NCBI GenBank assembly: GCA_022592445.1
Contig: JABYQR010000075.1
Span: forward strand, 62,001 to 126,000
DNA from: Cytidiella melzeri
Taxonomy: Eukaryota; Basidiomycota; Agaricomycetes; Polyporales; Irpicaceae
Length of the DNA stretch: 64,000 nucleotides
Reading direction: 5' to 3'
The notes beneath the pieces were generated by a model. That model was not told where the DNA came from and searched no databases. It saw nothing but the letters and a program-made list of their open reading frames with translations. This document shows, piece by piece, positions 50,106 to 61,982 of this stretch. How positions within the stretch are numbered: the stretch's first letter is position 1; each line of letters opens with the position of its first letter. The position numbers were made by a program, and so were the translations under genes.

Positions 50106-51642
50106 ATGAGCTTTCTTGACGCTTTCAGGGAAAGCCTCACTGTCCAGCCACCTGCCGCTCCTTCTGAAATACCTCGCACTCCTTCACGCTCCCAGCCTGG
50201 CGCAGATACTCCGGATTCCAGCCCACCTGTTGCAGTTTCCAGCGTGACACGCCGTCGTCGTCGGGACAGCACGCTCAACGTTGGAGAGTTTTCTCTCGAC
50301 TCTGAAAGTGAGAGGAAGCATTTGAAATCGCACGCTCGAGACATCTGTCTGAAGTATGAGCTGGCCAGCACTGCGCTTGATGTGTTTGCTCATGCAAGTT
50401 CCTTTCTCTACCTCCTAGCCTAACGAGCACTCACTACATCTACAAACAGCTCTCACTTCATGAGCTCATTCTCGATATGAAGGGTCATCTTCTATTCATT
50501 CAGATGCAGTTGGATGCATCAGTTGTCGAGCATCTCAGAAGCAGTGACTTTCAGGTAAAGTCTACACTGTGATCCATCCACTTTATAACTGAAGCGTGCT
50601 CCTATATCTAGAACGAACTTCAAGAGATGTGCTGTATCTGCATCATGAGCCCGAATCTGCCAGCGTACGTCACAGACACAATGGGGCACATTGTGGTAAG
50701 TCCTTCCGTCAATTCACATAGCTTTGGTAATACCACAGCACGCTGGTGTGCAGGACCTTGTCAGGCACGATCCCCAGCTCTTTGGACTTGAACGGAGGAC
50801 TGTCTCTGACTCTGCAAAGATGAAAATCATTCGCACGGCCATCAGTGTTTGCCTAACACGGATTAGAAGTAATATGAAGATTAAGGTCTGTACCGCTATT
50901 CTATACACAGTGCATGCTAATCTTGTTGTATTATAGCTGTATCAGTCGCTTCCAAATAGCAAGATCAAGGGCAAAACGAGAAAGGCGGCTATCCATATCT
51001 TCCAGTTAACGAGGTCGCTTGCTCCGCCGATCATGGATATCGACGCTCGCCACCACGGGCGTGTTGCGTTTCTAGTAAGCTGTCTCATTATCTGTCTGAT
51101 TTGGTGTCGTTAACTATACGCCTCACAGCGCCACTGCGCAGTCAGTTTCAACGCACTCCAGACAAAGGCAAAAACGGCAGCAGCACCTGCTATTGACCGT
51201 GAAGCTACAATGTCAAGCGTAGGCCAGGGTGACTCTGATCCCAACGCTGCAACGGCTGGACTGGACACTGAGGAGGCCACTGACACGGGGCTGGATCCAT
51301 CTCTCGAGCTCACTGAGGAGATTGACGAGGAGTCGGACGACCATTCAACATTTCTTGAAACAAACTTTTGGAACTTTGTTGATGGCGAACTCGAGAAAAC
51401 TCGAGAAGTTATCAACAAGGCAGCCGCCAATGACCAGGACGCGCAGAAGCTCTGGTCCAAGTATGTATGCGCTTCATCTGTTTCATTCTACCCTGACGTT
51501 TTTGGCTAGGTTCTTCACGGAATGCCTCCTAGCTGATCTCAAGACGTATCCCGTGACATCAAAGAGGATGTTCAAGAAGACCACGGTCTCGCAGCCATCT
51601 GAACTCCAGAAGTCAGCTGAATGGCTCCTCGTCAGCTGGTAG
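50106..51642 (+). CDS. unidentified multi-exon gene next to the transposon gene
   Basis: ATG 50106 gives MSFLDAFRESLTVQPPAAPS, then a Ser/Pro/Arg-rich part (VSSVTRRRRRDSTLNVGEFS). Later exons: LSLHELILDMKGHLLFIQMQ, NELQEMCCICIMSPNLPAYV, DLVRHDPQLFGLERRTVSDS, AKMKIIRTAISVCLTRIRSN, LPNSKIKGKTRKAAIHIFQL, RHCAVSFNA, an acidic insert, STFLETNFWNFVDGELEKTR and the end SAEWLLVSW with TAG 51640-51642. Seven or so exons splice in frame. The first intron is either GC-AG (50394-50449, donor GCAAGT) or starts at GTGTTT (50382). I do not recognise a named domain; similar Agaricomycete proteins occur in many copies, which would fit a transposon-associated gene. Confidence 0.6.
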
Positions 51643-52694
51643 GTTAATGTTCGACATTGCTCTTGCGTTTATACCCGATAGTGTAGTTGTCATTTGCTCG
51701 TTGCTTTGTTCGTGCCCGTGCTGATACCTGAGCCCACGTCATTCAATTGCTCATCGTTCGTTCTGCTTGCTTTCCGTATACCTCCTTTAGTATTGTGCCC
51801 TCGGACCACTGCTTTGACTGCGCTCTTTCTCATACCTCTTCTTGCTTTCCCATGCTTGCTACCGTCGATATTCTGTCGCTCTTGCTTTGAGCTCACCGCT
51901 GCTTTTGTTTCTGCTTACTCCACATCCTAATCTTGTCGCTCATTGCTCTTGTCGGACTCTCTTTTGGATTACAATGCCATCAGTTGCACTATTCAACGCC
52001 AGGACCTGCCAGTACGCCGCTTGCATAAGCATCCAGACACGAACTGATGAGTACCAATCTGTTACTGAGCTACTGCCCGCCCGATGGCAGGGAATTGTCT
52101 ACACAATGTTGGAACTTTGGATATCAGCCTGACACTGAACAATCTGACCTCTGCCCAATGTCGAAAAACTGTCGTTGCGTTGTGACAACGAGGCTAGCCC
52201 GATGGCAGGGAGTTGTCTACACAATGTTGGAACTTTGGATATCAGCCTGACACTGAACAATCTGACCTCTGCCCAATATCGAAAATCTGTCGTTGCGTTG
52301 TGACAACGAGGCTAGGCAGTCATTGGATGAAAATATTGGCCTGACATTCGACAGGCCAACCTTGAATAAACATAGCGCGGCAAACGTCGGGATATCACTA
52401 TATACACATTACCCTGACAACTCAATCGTTTGATATCGTTCTACTACCAGCGTCGTCTGGGCGTGTACGTACAATTCGCGCGAAAACTGCATTAGGCGCC
52501 CACGTGTTGTACTACTACTATTGCACATCATCTCGACTATTCTATGTACAACTTGGTCAAGAAATTCCGGCAAAATTAGTACTAGTATAGGACCCCTTTG
52601 CCTGCATAAGCTCTGCTGCACAAGTGGGGAGAGACTCATACACTCCCTTGATACACCCATTATTCAAAATAGCCCACTCCTCCTGAAATGCCTC
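51643..52694. other. repeat-bearing intergenic DNA
   Basis: No supported gene. Holds a 118-bp tandem duplication (52080-52315, listed separately) and pyrimidine-rich DNA. The left end of the Tc1-like element must lie near its right edge but its terminal repeat was not found. Confidence 0.4.
52080..52315 (+). repeat. 118-bp tandem duplication, two copies
   Basis: Units 52080-52197 and 52198-52315 both begin CCCGATGGCAGGGA and both hold TTGTCTACACAATGTTGGAA; about three base differences. Confidence 0.85.
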
Positions 52695-53902
52695 TCACAG
52701 CTCCTCTTTATTCAACAGTTGCTGCTTGCAAGCCTGTAACTCATGGCTGAGATGGTCCCATACATTCTCCACAATATCCATATTGGGTGAATTTGGATGC
52801 CAGGGCAATACAGCGATCTTGTTCTCCTTGAACCAAGCTGTAGCAAGCTTTGACGTGTGCTTTGAATAATTGTCCTGTTGGAACATGATCCCTCGGCAGG
52901 TCAGATTCTGGTCTGCCAAGGTGCACAGCAGCAGCTCTGATAGGAAGGAGCAGTAAAGGCTTGCATCCACCTTGCCATCAATCTGATGTAGCCTTCCTTT
53001 TCTCTTCGACATGATACATCCCCACACCACAATACTTCCCACCCCGTGCTTCACTGTCTTCTGCACATTCCAGTCCAATGCCTCCCTGCCCTGTCTTCCT
53101 CAGCAGTAATCCCTGCAATCTGAGCCAAACAAATTGATTTTGGATTCATCTGAGAACACCATTACCCCTCACTCTTTTTGCCCCCATCTGGTTGCATGTC
53201 CAGCCCACCACTTCTGCTTTTTCTTTTGAGCTACAGACAGGAATGGCTTCTGTCAATGCACATAACCCTTCAGCCCAATCTCTGCAAGGTTGTGACACAT
53301 TGTTTGGGCAGACATGTGTGGAAATGCCTTGCGCTGCAGGCCCGTAGCGTTGCAGGCCTCTTGTCGTGCCAGGAGTAAAGTGGTGTGACAGAGATTGCAG
53401 TCTTGTAAAATGCAAGGACAACCTGTCTTGAGCTTTTTTGCATAGGAATTGGGATTGTGGGATAGGTTTTTGATGGTGCGATAGATGGTGGACCGGTGGA
53501 CAGGGACTTTCTTGTGAATGTCGGCCACACTGACACCTTCATTGTGCAGAGTCCAAATTTGGGCCTTTTTAGTAGGGGTACACCACACCATAGGTGTGGT
53601 CTAGGGTTGGGAAAGTGGGTAGTATGAAAAAAAGCACAAGTCTGAGGTTGTATAACGAAGTGGAAGTATCTAAAATCAAAACGAAACGGTGCGCGCAACG
53701 GGCGCTTAGCGTCGCGACAGCGCGGATTGCGTACAATGTATCATATACGAGAAGGTACTCATTTGTTTCATTATATACATAATCTTTAGATACTATACTC
53801 CATGTATAAAAAAGGATTGATCAAAAAATGTGGTATTGAGCCCAAACGGTGAGCAAAAAGTTGCGAGCTTGCGGTGTCGCAAGACTTTTTGCCGCTACTG
53901 TA
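52695..53902 (-). pseudogene. Tc1/mariner-like transposase, inactivated
   Basis: N-terminal helix-turn-helix: KKAQIWTLHNEGVSVADIHK, VPVHRSTIYRTIKNLS. Catalytic core: VFSDESKINLFGS (first Asp), GVGSIVVWGCIMSKRKGRLH, GIMFQQDNYSKHTSKLATAW (second Asp) and LPWHPNSPNMDIVENVWDHL (third residue Glu), a DDE set with about 34 residues spacing. Broken by in-frame TGA codons: after GLKGYVH, before GVMVFSDESK, and at 53100-53102 in RDYC-GRQG where Trp is expected. The right inverted end TACAGTAGCGGCAAAAAG (minus strand) starts at 53902, next to a TA; no matching left end was found, so the copy is truncated or eroded. Confidence 0.8.
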
Positions 53903-55039
53903 TAATCATTACCATCGCCGACATAAATGAGAGACAGCACACTTTGCGCACATATTTTTCCGGTCGAACTCATGAATTGGTTTAATCTTAAGGATTGTTG
54001 GCTTCCATTTCCGGTCACTGTCCCTTCCCCCTCGGAGGTTTGGCAAGATCGTCTCAGTGCTACTCATATGTGCCCAGGGAGCTCCAGTCACTAAGCTCAA
54101 ATAAGTAGATGCCAAGATTGAATCCCAGTGAGAAACAGATATTGCAGGACGTTGCCCAGTATATGCTGCTAAATACGGACCATTTCGATATTGCCAAATA
54201 TATAATTGTCTCGCCACATTCCGCGCTCGCATCCTTTTTGTTCAACCACTGTCTCTACACATGTCATCAAACATAGCAAGATGTAACACTCGACCTCGAC
54301 AGCCCTTTGAGTTCAATTTGGATAGCAGATCTGGTATGGGACAGGACGGAAGGGGATCGGATCCGTTAAGGTATTTCTACTTGCACGCTCTTTTCGACGT
54401 CTTCGCCTTCTCGAGTACATTCAGCACTGTCATCAACTACTACTTCAATTAATCGCACTTGTCATTTCTATATATTACAAATAAAAGATAGTATTATTAC
54501 TACTATTATCGCCCACAACAATATTAGTGCCCAATATGGTAATCCCCTGCCACTTCCTATTTTTCCCCTCTTGCTGTGTCCGCTCCAACACACTTCTTGC
54601 CATCACCTCCAACTCGTCCTCGCCCTTGTTGCCCTCCTCCTCGCCACTCATTGTTCAGTACACGCTTGTGGCGTGGTACCGACTCCACACGCCTGTGGCG
54701 TGGTCACAAACCGCATTGAGCAGTCTGACGACACTCGTTCGCTGGCCGGACGCAAAGGAGGTCTTGTGGGGTAAGATTGGGATAGGATTGGGCAGGTTTT
54801 GGACCGCAGGTATGTCACCTTCTCATCTTCAGCCCTTGCCACGCTTTACCTAGCCACGCAGCTGAGCCCCGGTTGCACCCACTCGAACGGTAAGTCATGT
54901 CAGTCATCTTTCTCATCTCCCTTTCTCCGTACAACATGTCTGTGGGAAGGTGCGAGAACGAGCAGCCACAGAGTTACACAACACTTAAGCTGTCTCACTC
55001 AATCTGACTGCAGATGTGTCTGTCATCATTGGTTACAAC
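53903..55039. other. no supported gene
   Basis: Contains several short frames of uncertain value on the plus strand, and a short direct repeat ACGCTTGTGGCGTGGTAC / ACGCCTGTGGCGTGGTC near 54661 and 54689. Confidence 0.35.
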
Positions 55040-55130
55040 AATGAGTTGTTGTTGCCCTTGCCCTCTCCCTCGTTGTTGCCCTTGCCCTCATTGTTGCCCT
55101 TGCCCTCATTGTTGCCCTTGCCCTTGACTG
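55040..55130 (+). repeat. 18-bp tandem repeat (TTGTTGCCCTTGCCCTCA units)
   Basis: About four units of TTGTTGCCCTTGCCCTC with small changes, followed by similar CTCGCCCTC-rich low-complexity DNA to 55260. Confidence 0.75.
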
Positions 55131-55299
55131 CTCTCACTCTCACTTTCGCCTTTTCTCTCGCCCTCTCCCTTCCACGTCCTCGCCCTCAGCGTTTCTTGTC
55201 CTTGCCCTCTTCCTTCTGCACCTTCGCCCTTGCCGTTGCTCTCGGCCTCACCCTCACTGCTGGTTTCACTCCTGCTTTTGCTATCTCAGTTATCGTACA

Positions 55300-55640
55300 C
55301 ACCTGTATTGTTCTGGGACTGCCTGTGGTGTCCAATTGCTCCCGCATCTTGTGCGACTGTGTTGCCCAGCTGCATAAATTGGATTGGACAGACTCTGAGG
55401 TGAGTTCCGTCACAAGCTGCATACATCCTTACCGATGTTCATCTCCACCTAGATGGTGCACCACAGGCTCAATGAACGGGAGGCCAACCCCAATCCATAC
55501 GTCAACTTCATCTTCCCTCTGCCAGTCTGGGATGCAGCTGCCCAGGAGGATGCCAGACAGCTGCTCTGGGCCTGGATGGCGCAGGTCAAGCCTGTCATGA
55601 AGGCTCATCAACTTCAGGCGAACAGCATCAAGGAGGTATG
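55300..55640 (+). CDS. unidentified coding piece, two exons
   Basis: LPVVSNCSRILCDCVAQLHK and LDWTDSE splice across an intron (about 55400-55453, GTGAGT...CTAG) to MVHHRLNEREANPNPYVNFI, FPLPVWDAAAQEDARQLLWA and WMAQVKPVMKAHQLQANSIK E, followed by a GTATGT donor. The splice and composition look genuine, but neither start nor end was found and no family was recognised; probably a relic. Confidence 0.35.
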
Positions 55641-57213
55641 TCCATGTCAGTTCAAGCGACTACATGTATGGGGATTCTGACCACGTTATGTTCAGTACCA
55701 TGGTGTGCACACTGTATGTGCTAATCTTATTATACAAAGATTGTGTATTGATGGCTAACACCTCTTCAGAACGAACAAATCAGACCATCTGGCATGTTCC
55801 GTCTGTGGTACACCTAGAGGTGAAAGTGACTGCAAAGGGGTCTCCGGATAACATGCCTTTTGTATTGTACTATGAGCATTGAATTCACAATTTGTTTGTT
55901 TATGTAAATTGCTACTGAGAACCTGGAGTGCATGCCTCAAGAAAGAAGTAGCATCCTTACCTGGTAAGCACAGCAAATTGACATAGACTTTGAAAATGAA
56001 CAGGTGCTCACACCCTTTGCATACGGGAGTAGCACCTTCATCTATGCAGTGATTGGCATGTTTGATCTTTCAACAGTCAACGTCAACAGTTAATCAGCAA
56101 AGCATTGGTGAAGGTCCCGATACAAGTTGAAGAGATTGAGGTCATTCACATACTCATGAATTCTTGAAACGTACCATTCACATTGTATATGCACTTTTCC
56201 TTATTTACACACTGTATATTGTCTCGCCATCACCGCACCACTCCACTACTCCCCACCACCCCCTCCCCCTCCTCCTCTTGCTCTTTCTATGCCTCTTTCG
56301 CCCTTGCCCATCCAGCCCCTTCTCTTACCTTTCCTGTCCCTATCCCATCGTAGCCCTTGTGCCATCCCTGTCTTTTCTACCTTGCGTGCCTGATGTGCCT
56401 GACTGTCTCACATTTCTATCTATTCTTGGTGCCGTCTTAACCCAAAACATTTTTCTTCGCTGGGGATTTCCTTTTTGGTAACTATTATTCTTCTCTGCAT
56501 CATCATCTGTAATAATACTATCTTTTAATTGTAAGCAGCTCATCATTTTTACACCATGGGTCGGCGCACATTCGATGACACTACAAGGAGAACAGTGGCA
56601 GACCAGCGAAAGGAGAAGAAACTGTGCCGTGGAACGATGACTATAAACTATCTTCCACCAACCTTGCCTCGAACGCTCTCTCCTCCAACTACGGTGACGG
56701 ACAACTATCAACTATCTACCACCAATCTTGCCTTGAACGCTCTCTCCTCCAACTACGATGACTGTCGACTATCGACTATTTCCCACCAACCTTGCCTCTC
56801 ACGTCGAATTTTGCCTGGACGGACGCTTCATTGGAGCTACTCGCTAATTAGCTTCAGAATGTTGAAAGATAAGCTATTTACACTGGTCTGCACGTTCACT
56901 CACTAAATCACAAGTAGGTTGTGTCATTAGTAGGGGTTTTCTCGCTCGAGCGGTGATCGAAGGCATCTGCATCCAACAGTCGTCCCGCTGGAAAGGGTGA
57001 ACCTCTGATATATCAGTCGAAGCGGGGAACGTTGTCTTTGTCAGCTGTGTCAATGTTAACTGCGTCGTACGTAGCCCTCACCGTCCCATGAAAGAATGCA
57101 AAAACTAACAACCCGTCCACACAGCGCACCGTCTTCCCGAACCCACTCGTCATCGACCCTGTCGCTCACCCAAGCCATTACATGCTATACTCGGGCTTTG
57201 ATGGCGACACACT
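55641..57213. other. no supported gene; low-complexity and repeat DNA
   Basis: Includes a Pro/Leu/Ser-coding CT-rich tract (56230-56350) and a 64-bp tandem repeat listed separately. A short open piece RTVFPNPLVIDPVAHPSHYM at 57123-57190 looks protein-like and ends at the foldback element. Confidence 0.35.
56644..56800 (+). repeat. 64-bp tandem repeat, about 2.4 copies
   Basis: CCACCAAYCTTGCCTYGAAC recurs at 56655, 56719 and (partly) 56783, each 64 bases apart, followed by GCTCTCTCCTCCAACTACG in the first two. Confidence 0.8.
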
Positions 57214-57637
57214 GCACTGGGTAACCACGGCCCAATTTCCGGTGGAAAAACATGAGAAATACGTGAGAAAAAATGGCGATTTTACAGTACCTTTTTGTAG
57301 CAGAAATAGCACCGAAAAACACTGAAAATTTCATCTTGTTTTTCTTGTGAGCGGATGGATGAAAAAGTGGCTTTTTTCTCAATGCGTTTTTCCGGCCTTT
57401 TGGTTTCTGTTGAAAATACCATTGAGAAACGCTCCGTTTAGGCATCACCAAAAGGCCGGAAAAACGCATTGAGAAAAAAGCCACTTTTTCATCCATTCGC
57501 TCACAAGAAAAACAAGATGAAATATTCAGTGTTTTTCGGCGCTATTTCTGCTACAAAAAGGTACCGTAAAATCGCCATTTTTTCTCACGTATTTCTCATG
57601 TTTTTCCACCGGAAATTGGGCCGTGGTTACCCAGTGC
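57214..57637. mobile_element. foldback element (MITE-like) with 191-bp arms
   Basis: Arms 57214-57404 and 57447-57637 are inverted copies with about four differences (98% identity), separated by a 42-base loop. Ends read GCACTGGGTAACCACGGCCC. It is too small to encode a protein. No clear target duplication (flanks GACACACT and TGGGACAG). Interrupts what may be a coding piece on the left. A transcript through it would fold into a very long hairpin. Confidence 0.85.
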
Positions 57638-58007
57638 TGGGACAGTGGATGCTCGAAGAGATTACGCAGTAGGTCCGTACTGGACATGGTTGGATGGTGT
57701 TTGAGACTTGTTCTTTGGACAGATGACACATACCACCTGCGGGGGTTGCTACGTCAAAAGGCTGAGCTTAACACAAAGACGCGACCTTTTAAACCCTCTG
57801 AGATCTGCGTTATCCGGCATATTTGCCCTGCTTCCCCCTCCTTCCCCCTTCACCAACCTTTCCTTCGCACGAGCAGAGTGAGTCCATCCTGTCCAAGTCA
57901 CAACCACTTCCTGACGCATTGCGCAGGCTCGTTACAGTCCCTCGTTGACTCTGCGTCAAATAAACCCTTCAACATCAATTATCTGCCTCGCTAGTCCTAA
58001 ACCCAAA

Positions 58008-58538
58008 ATGTGTTTCTCCACCGTTACTGCTGCTCTTCTCCCCGTTACCGATGTTCTCACCGCTGACTGGCCCGTGAAAGTCGGGGACACCGGTCTCGAT
58101 TTCAACCCCTCAAGCGTCATGGCCGCACCAGGCGACACTCTCACCTTCCAATTGTACGTCTCTTCCGCCGTCACGTAAAATCACGTGTCTCTCAAATGCT
58201 GTCTTGCTCCCAGCGTCGCAAAGAACCACTCAGTGACACAATCGACCTTCACCGCCCCCTGCACGCCCATGAACGCGACGTCAATTGACTCGGGCTTCAT
58301 GCCCATCAGCGACCCTGGCCAAGTGCTCAACTTTACCGTCACAGTCAACAACACCAACCCTGTCTGGTTCTACTGCAAGCAGGTCCTGAAGTCTGTCTCA
58401 CCCCTTGTGTGACTTCCGAGTTGCTGTCTGACTCTCCTCTGTAGCGGTGTGAGCCACTGCGAGTCCGGAATGGTCTTTGCCCTGAACCCCACAGCCAACA
58501 AGACAATCTCAACAGCAGAACTTGGTCACCACTGCTGA
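58008..58538 (+). CDS. cupredoxin-like secreted or cell-surface protein
   Basis: Blue-copper fold of the extracellular Ser-rich type common in Agaricomycetes. Exon 1 (ATG 58008): MCFSTVTAALLPVTDVLTAD, VKVGDTGLDFNPSSVMAAPG, DTLTFQF. Intron about 58155-58214. Exon 2: VAKNHSVTQSTFTAPCTPMN, SGFMPISDPGQVLNFTVTVN, NPVWFYCKQ. After a second intron (donor uncertain): GVSHCESGMVFALNPTANKT, stop TGA 58536. The four type-1 copper ligands are present: His (NHS), Cys (YCK), His (SHC) and Met (GMV). The normal signal peptide is poorly developed and the usual Ser-rich GPI tail is missing, so the ends may be wrong or truncated. Confidence 0.65.
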
Positions 58539-59380
58539 CATGTAAACACACATGTTCGTAACGTCCATGATGCCCAAGTCATCCTCCACGCCGTCGCACT
58601 CAAGAAACTCCCCATCGTCCGCGCCGTCTCGACGATGACGAATGCCTCGCTTTCCGTCCTGGTAAGCACCACCGCGTGTGCTTGTTCAATATGAAACTGA
58701 CGGCACACATAGCAGGCACAGGGCAGCGGTGGTGGCACAGAATTACCAACAGGAGCCAGCGGGAGCTAATGGGCTCGAGCCGCGTGAGTGGGAGCGCATT
58801 CCACCGAGCGAGAGCAGCGTTAGGGTGGAGAAGCTGGTACCAGGCAGAGTCTCGAGGCTGGTAGAAGTCGCTATAGTATGCTATGTTTCATAATAATTTT
58901 CAGCTCCGCCAATAATACATATGCAATATTTTGCATAGATTGCGCTAGAATGGGCAATATCGAACAATATTGAAGAGGTAAGGCAGGCGCCATCAGGAAC
59001 GGGCACCCCCTTACATAAGCAGACCGTCACGCAACTCGCAAAGCTATCCACCACCACACCGTCATGCTTGGCTGTAATGTGCTTAATACATTCAATGCAG
59101 ATACTGAAGGGCTTCAATTCATATTGAAGAAAATTCCGCTAGCTGTAGTATATACCTTCCTGATACGGAATTTATAATTTTTTTTTGTGATTCATTTTTG
59201 GCATTTCTGCATCGAATGGTGAAACTATCGGTTCAAGAGGTGCAATATTCAGCGCATTATATAAGCATTACTAAGCATTACATAAGTCGTCACATGACAT
59301 TTTAGGCACATCCTGGGCGGGCGGCAAAGAGGTGAAATGAGAGACAAAATATTGTATACCTCCTGCAACTGTTCCCTACA
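58539..59380. other. intergenic, minor coding-like piece
   Basis: At 58560-58660 the plus strand encodes VRNVHDAQVILHAVALKKLP followed by IVRAVSTMTNASLSV and a GTAAGC donor, reminiscent of the start of a Gti1/Pac2 (WOPR) DNA-binding domain; the rest of the domain is not found. AT-rich DNA follows to the transposase ATG. Confidence 0.35.
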
Positions 59381-61982
59381 ATGGCCCCGAATTCGAAGGC
59401 TGCTCAGGCGCGCTCTGACAACCTTGCGAAGGCAAGAAGAGCCTCTAAAGTCATCCTGGAGGAGGTCCCAGACCCTGCACGCAAATGGCTCCCCCCTATT
59501 GACGAGGAAGCTGAAGCGGCTCACCTCGTCTGGTCTGACTTTGAAGACGATGGTGGGGAAGATGCTGAAGAGGTGGAGAAAGGCTGCTTAAATGACCAAA
59601 ATGAGTCCGATGTCACTATTTTTGCCCGGATACTCACTACCGCTCAGCAAGTGGCTGTCGAAGCCGAAAATGCGAAGCGCAAGACTAAAAGAAAGCGCCG
59701 CTACACAAAAAACGCTGCCAGTACTGTCCGAGGACATGCTGCAAAGCGTTGAGCCTATACTGCAAGGGGAGGAAAGCTCATCACTTCTTGGTTCAGCACC
59801 GCCGAGTCCGATTCCATTTTGAACACACCTATGCCGACTCTCGAGACATCTGATCCATTGGTGGGTCCGTCGGCTTCCGTCCAGACACTTCAGCAATCAT
59901 TGGGATCCGGCTCGGCAGATGAAGACACAGCTGAAATAGAGTTGGATGAAGATGTAGTGGCAGATATTGCAATCCGAGTCGATAAGTTGTGGGCCACAGC
60001 ACAGCTGCAAGAGGTAAGTTCTGGACAATTTTGTGTTTGAGAATTGCTCACTGGATTTGTCAGACTAGAGCTGTTGAGGAAGCTCCGCAACAAGCTTCCC
60101 ACTTATCAGCAAAGCTTCCCCAGGCGCAGCCTTCGAAGCCCCTTCTACACGCAAAAGTCGAGCAGTTTCTTCTTGAAATCCGTCGGAATGCACAGCTACC
60201 AGACGACGATCCAAACATGTTGACTGGGGAAGAGAGAGTTCAAGATAAGGAACTAGAGGCCTGGAAAGATATCTCTAAGCTTCGTATAGCGCGCGCGAAG
60301 CTGACTGTACTCACTAAGAACAAGAAAATTGATGTGGTGTACCGCGCACGGATTACAGCCATGCTTGGCACCCTGAACTTCTTCCTTGATCCCCAACTCG
60401 AATACACATGGAGACAGTCATCAGTACTGGCTTCCAAGGCACAAGATCGCAGCCTGAAATACGCACGAATGTTACGAAGTTGGCTGCTTCGTTATTTGAA
60501 GTCCGGCTGCAGTCCCGATTCCCTTCCATTTCATCAGTACGGCCGGTTCAATTCTTCCATCTTGACCGATGAGGACTTTGCTTCCGATATTCAAACATTT
60601 CTTCTTGAGCGCGGACAAATCGGATACATCAAGGCATCCGATCTCGTCGAATATGTAGCCGAGCCGGCTGTGCAGGAAAGACTGGGATCCAAAGGGAGAA
60701 CAATCTCTGAGCGGACAGCTCAGAGATGGCTTCATGCCTTGCAGTGGCGCTACAAAAAGAAGACGAAGTCAATGTACATTGATGGACATGAGAGAGAGGA
60801 CGTTGTCGCGTACCGGGAGGAGTTTGTGAAGAGGTGGAGAGAGTATGAGAAGCAAATGATCATTTACGACAATGATGGAGAAGTCCTCACAACTCCGGTC
60901 GGCTTCCCCGTGGCACAAGGTGCACGTTTCCGACTCATTCTCGTCACTCATGACGAGTCCACCTTTTATGCCAATGATCGAAGGGCGACCATCTGGACTC
61001 ATAATGAATCTGTAATGCCGGAGACCAAGGGTGAAGGTCAATCTATCATGATCTCGATTTTCTTACCTCTGAGTGGGGCCGTCTAAAGCTCGACAATGGC
61101 GAAGATGCTCGTGTGATCTTCAAGGCCGGCAAGACTCGCGATGGCTGGTTCACTGGCGATGATCTTCTTGAGCAGGTCGAACGGGCTGTTGACGTCTTTG
61201 AAAGCAAGACCAACGGCTTCGCTACAGGCCTGTTCATGTTTGATAATGCCACTAATCACCGCCGACATGCTCTGGACGCTCTATCTGCGAGCAAAATGCC
61301 GCAACGACCCAAGCAAGGGTGGACTCATGTTCCTGGCGGACCTCGTATGCGCAATGCTTCCTTCAATGGTTCTCTGCAGCCGCTTTATTTCCCAGAAAGT
61401 CACCCCACAATGCCTGGCTGGTTCAAAGGCACTGAGCAAATTCTTACGGAGCGAAACTTATACCCTGCGTCTGGACTCAAAGCCGTTTGCTCTTCCGATA
61501 ATGGCGGGTGCGCGAAAGGCGCAACTGACTGTTGCTGCCGGCGTTTGATGTACAGTCAGCCTGACTTTATTGCACAGAAGTCTCACCTCGAGGAATACAT
61601 TGAAAGCCGTGGACACATCTGCGACTTCTACGCGAAATATCACTGCGAGCTCAACTTCATTGAGCAGTACTGGGGCCGAGCCAAGCTTCTCTACCGCGTC
61701 ACTCCGCGAACGACCAATATTGACGACATGCAGAGGAATGTTCTCTCATGTCTTGATGATGTTGATCTAACCTTAATCAAACGGTGAGCTTTGGCGTGAT
61801 GTTGAGCGTACTTCCAGCTTACATGTATCAGATACGCAAATCGCTCCGCCCGCTTCATTCACGCATATTGTGAGGGCCTGACAGGTCCTGAGGCAGCCTG
61901 GGCTAATCGGAGGTACCATAGCCACCGCACCCTCCCAGCGAGCTGGATTGAGAAGGCAAAATCAGCCTTTACCGTAAAGTAG
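59381..61982 (+). pseudogene. DDE transposase of a basidiomycete family, one clear frameshift
   Basis: ATG 59381: MAPNSKAAQARSDNLAKARR; the first ~120 residues are charged and change frame near 59700-59830. From 60063: LLHAKVEQFLLEIRRNAQLP, then RTISERTAQRWLHALQWRYK (helix-turn-helix like), EEFVKRWREYEKQMIIYDND, and the catalytic block LILVTHDESTFYANDRRATI (first Asp). Near 61053 one base is missing, after which the family sequence continues: LTSEWGRLKLDNGEDARVIF, GLFMFDNATNHRRHALDALS (second Asp), DCCCRRLMYSQPDFIAQKSH and CELNFIEQYWGRAKLLYRVT (Glu). An intron at 61786-61832 leads to YANRSARFIHAYCEGLTGPE, stop TAG 61980. The DDE triad is present, so only the frameshifts inactivate it. No terminal repeats were firmly identified. 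Confidence 0.75.

Noticed and set aside
55040..55600. 194-codon frame beginning in the 18-bp repeat
   Set aside because: Its first third is the tandem repeat translated; the convincing coding signal downstream is in a different frame.
56164..56481. 105-codon frame rich in Leu/Pro/Ser
   Set aside because: Arises from CT-rich low-complexity DNA; no sign of a real protein.
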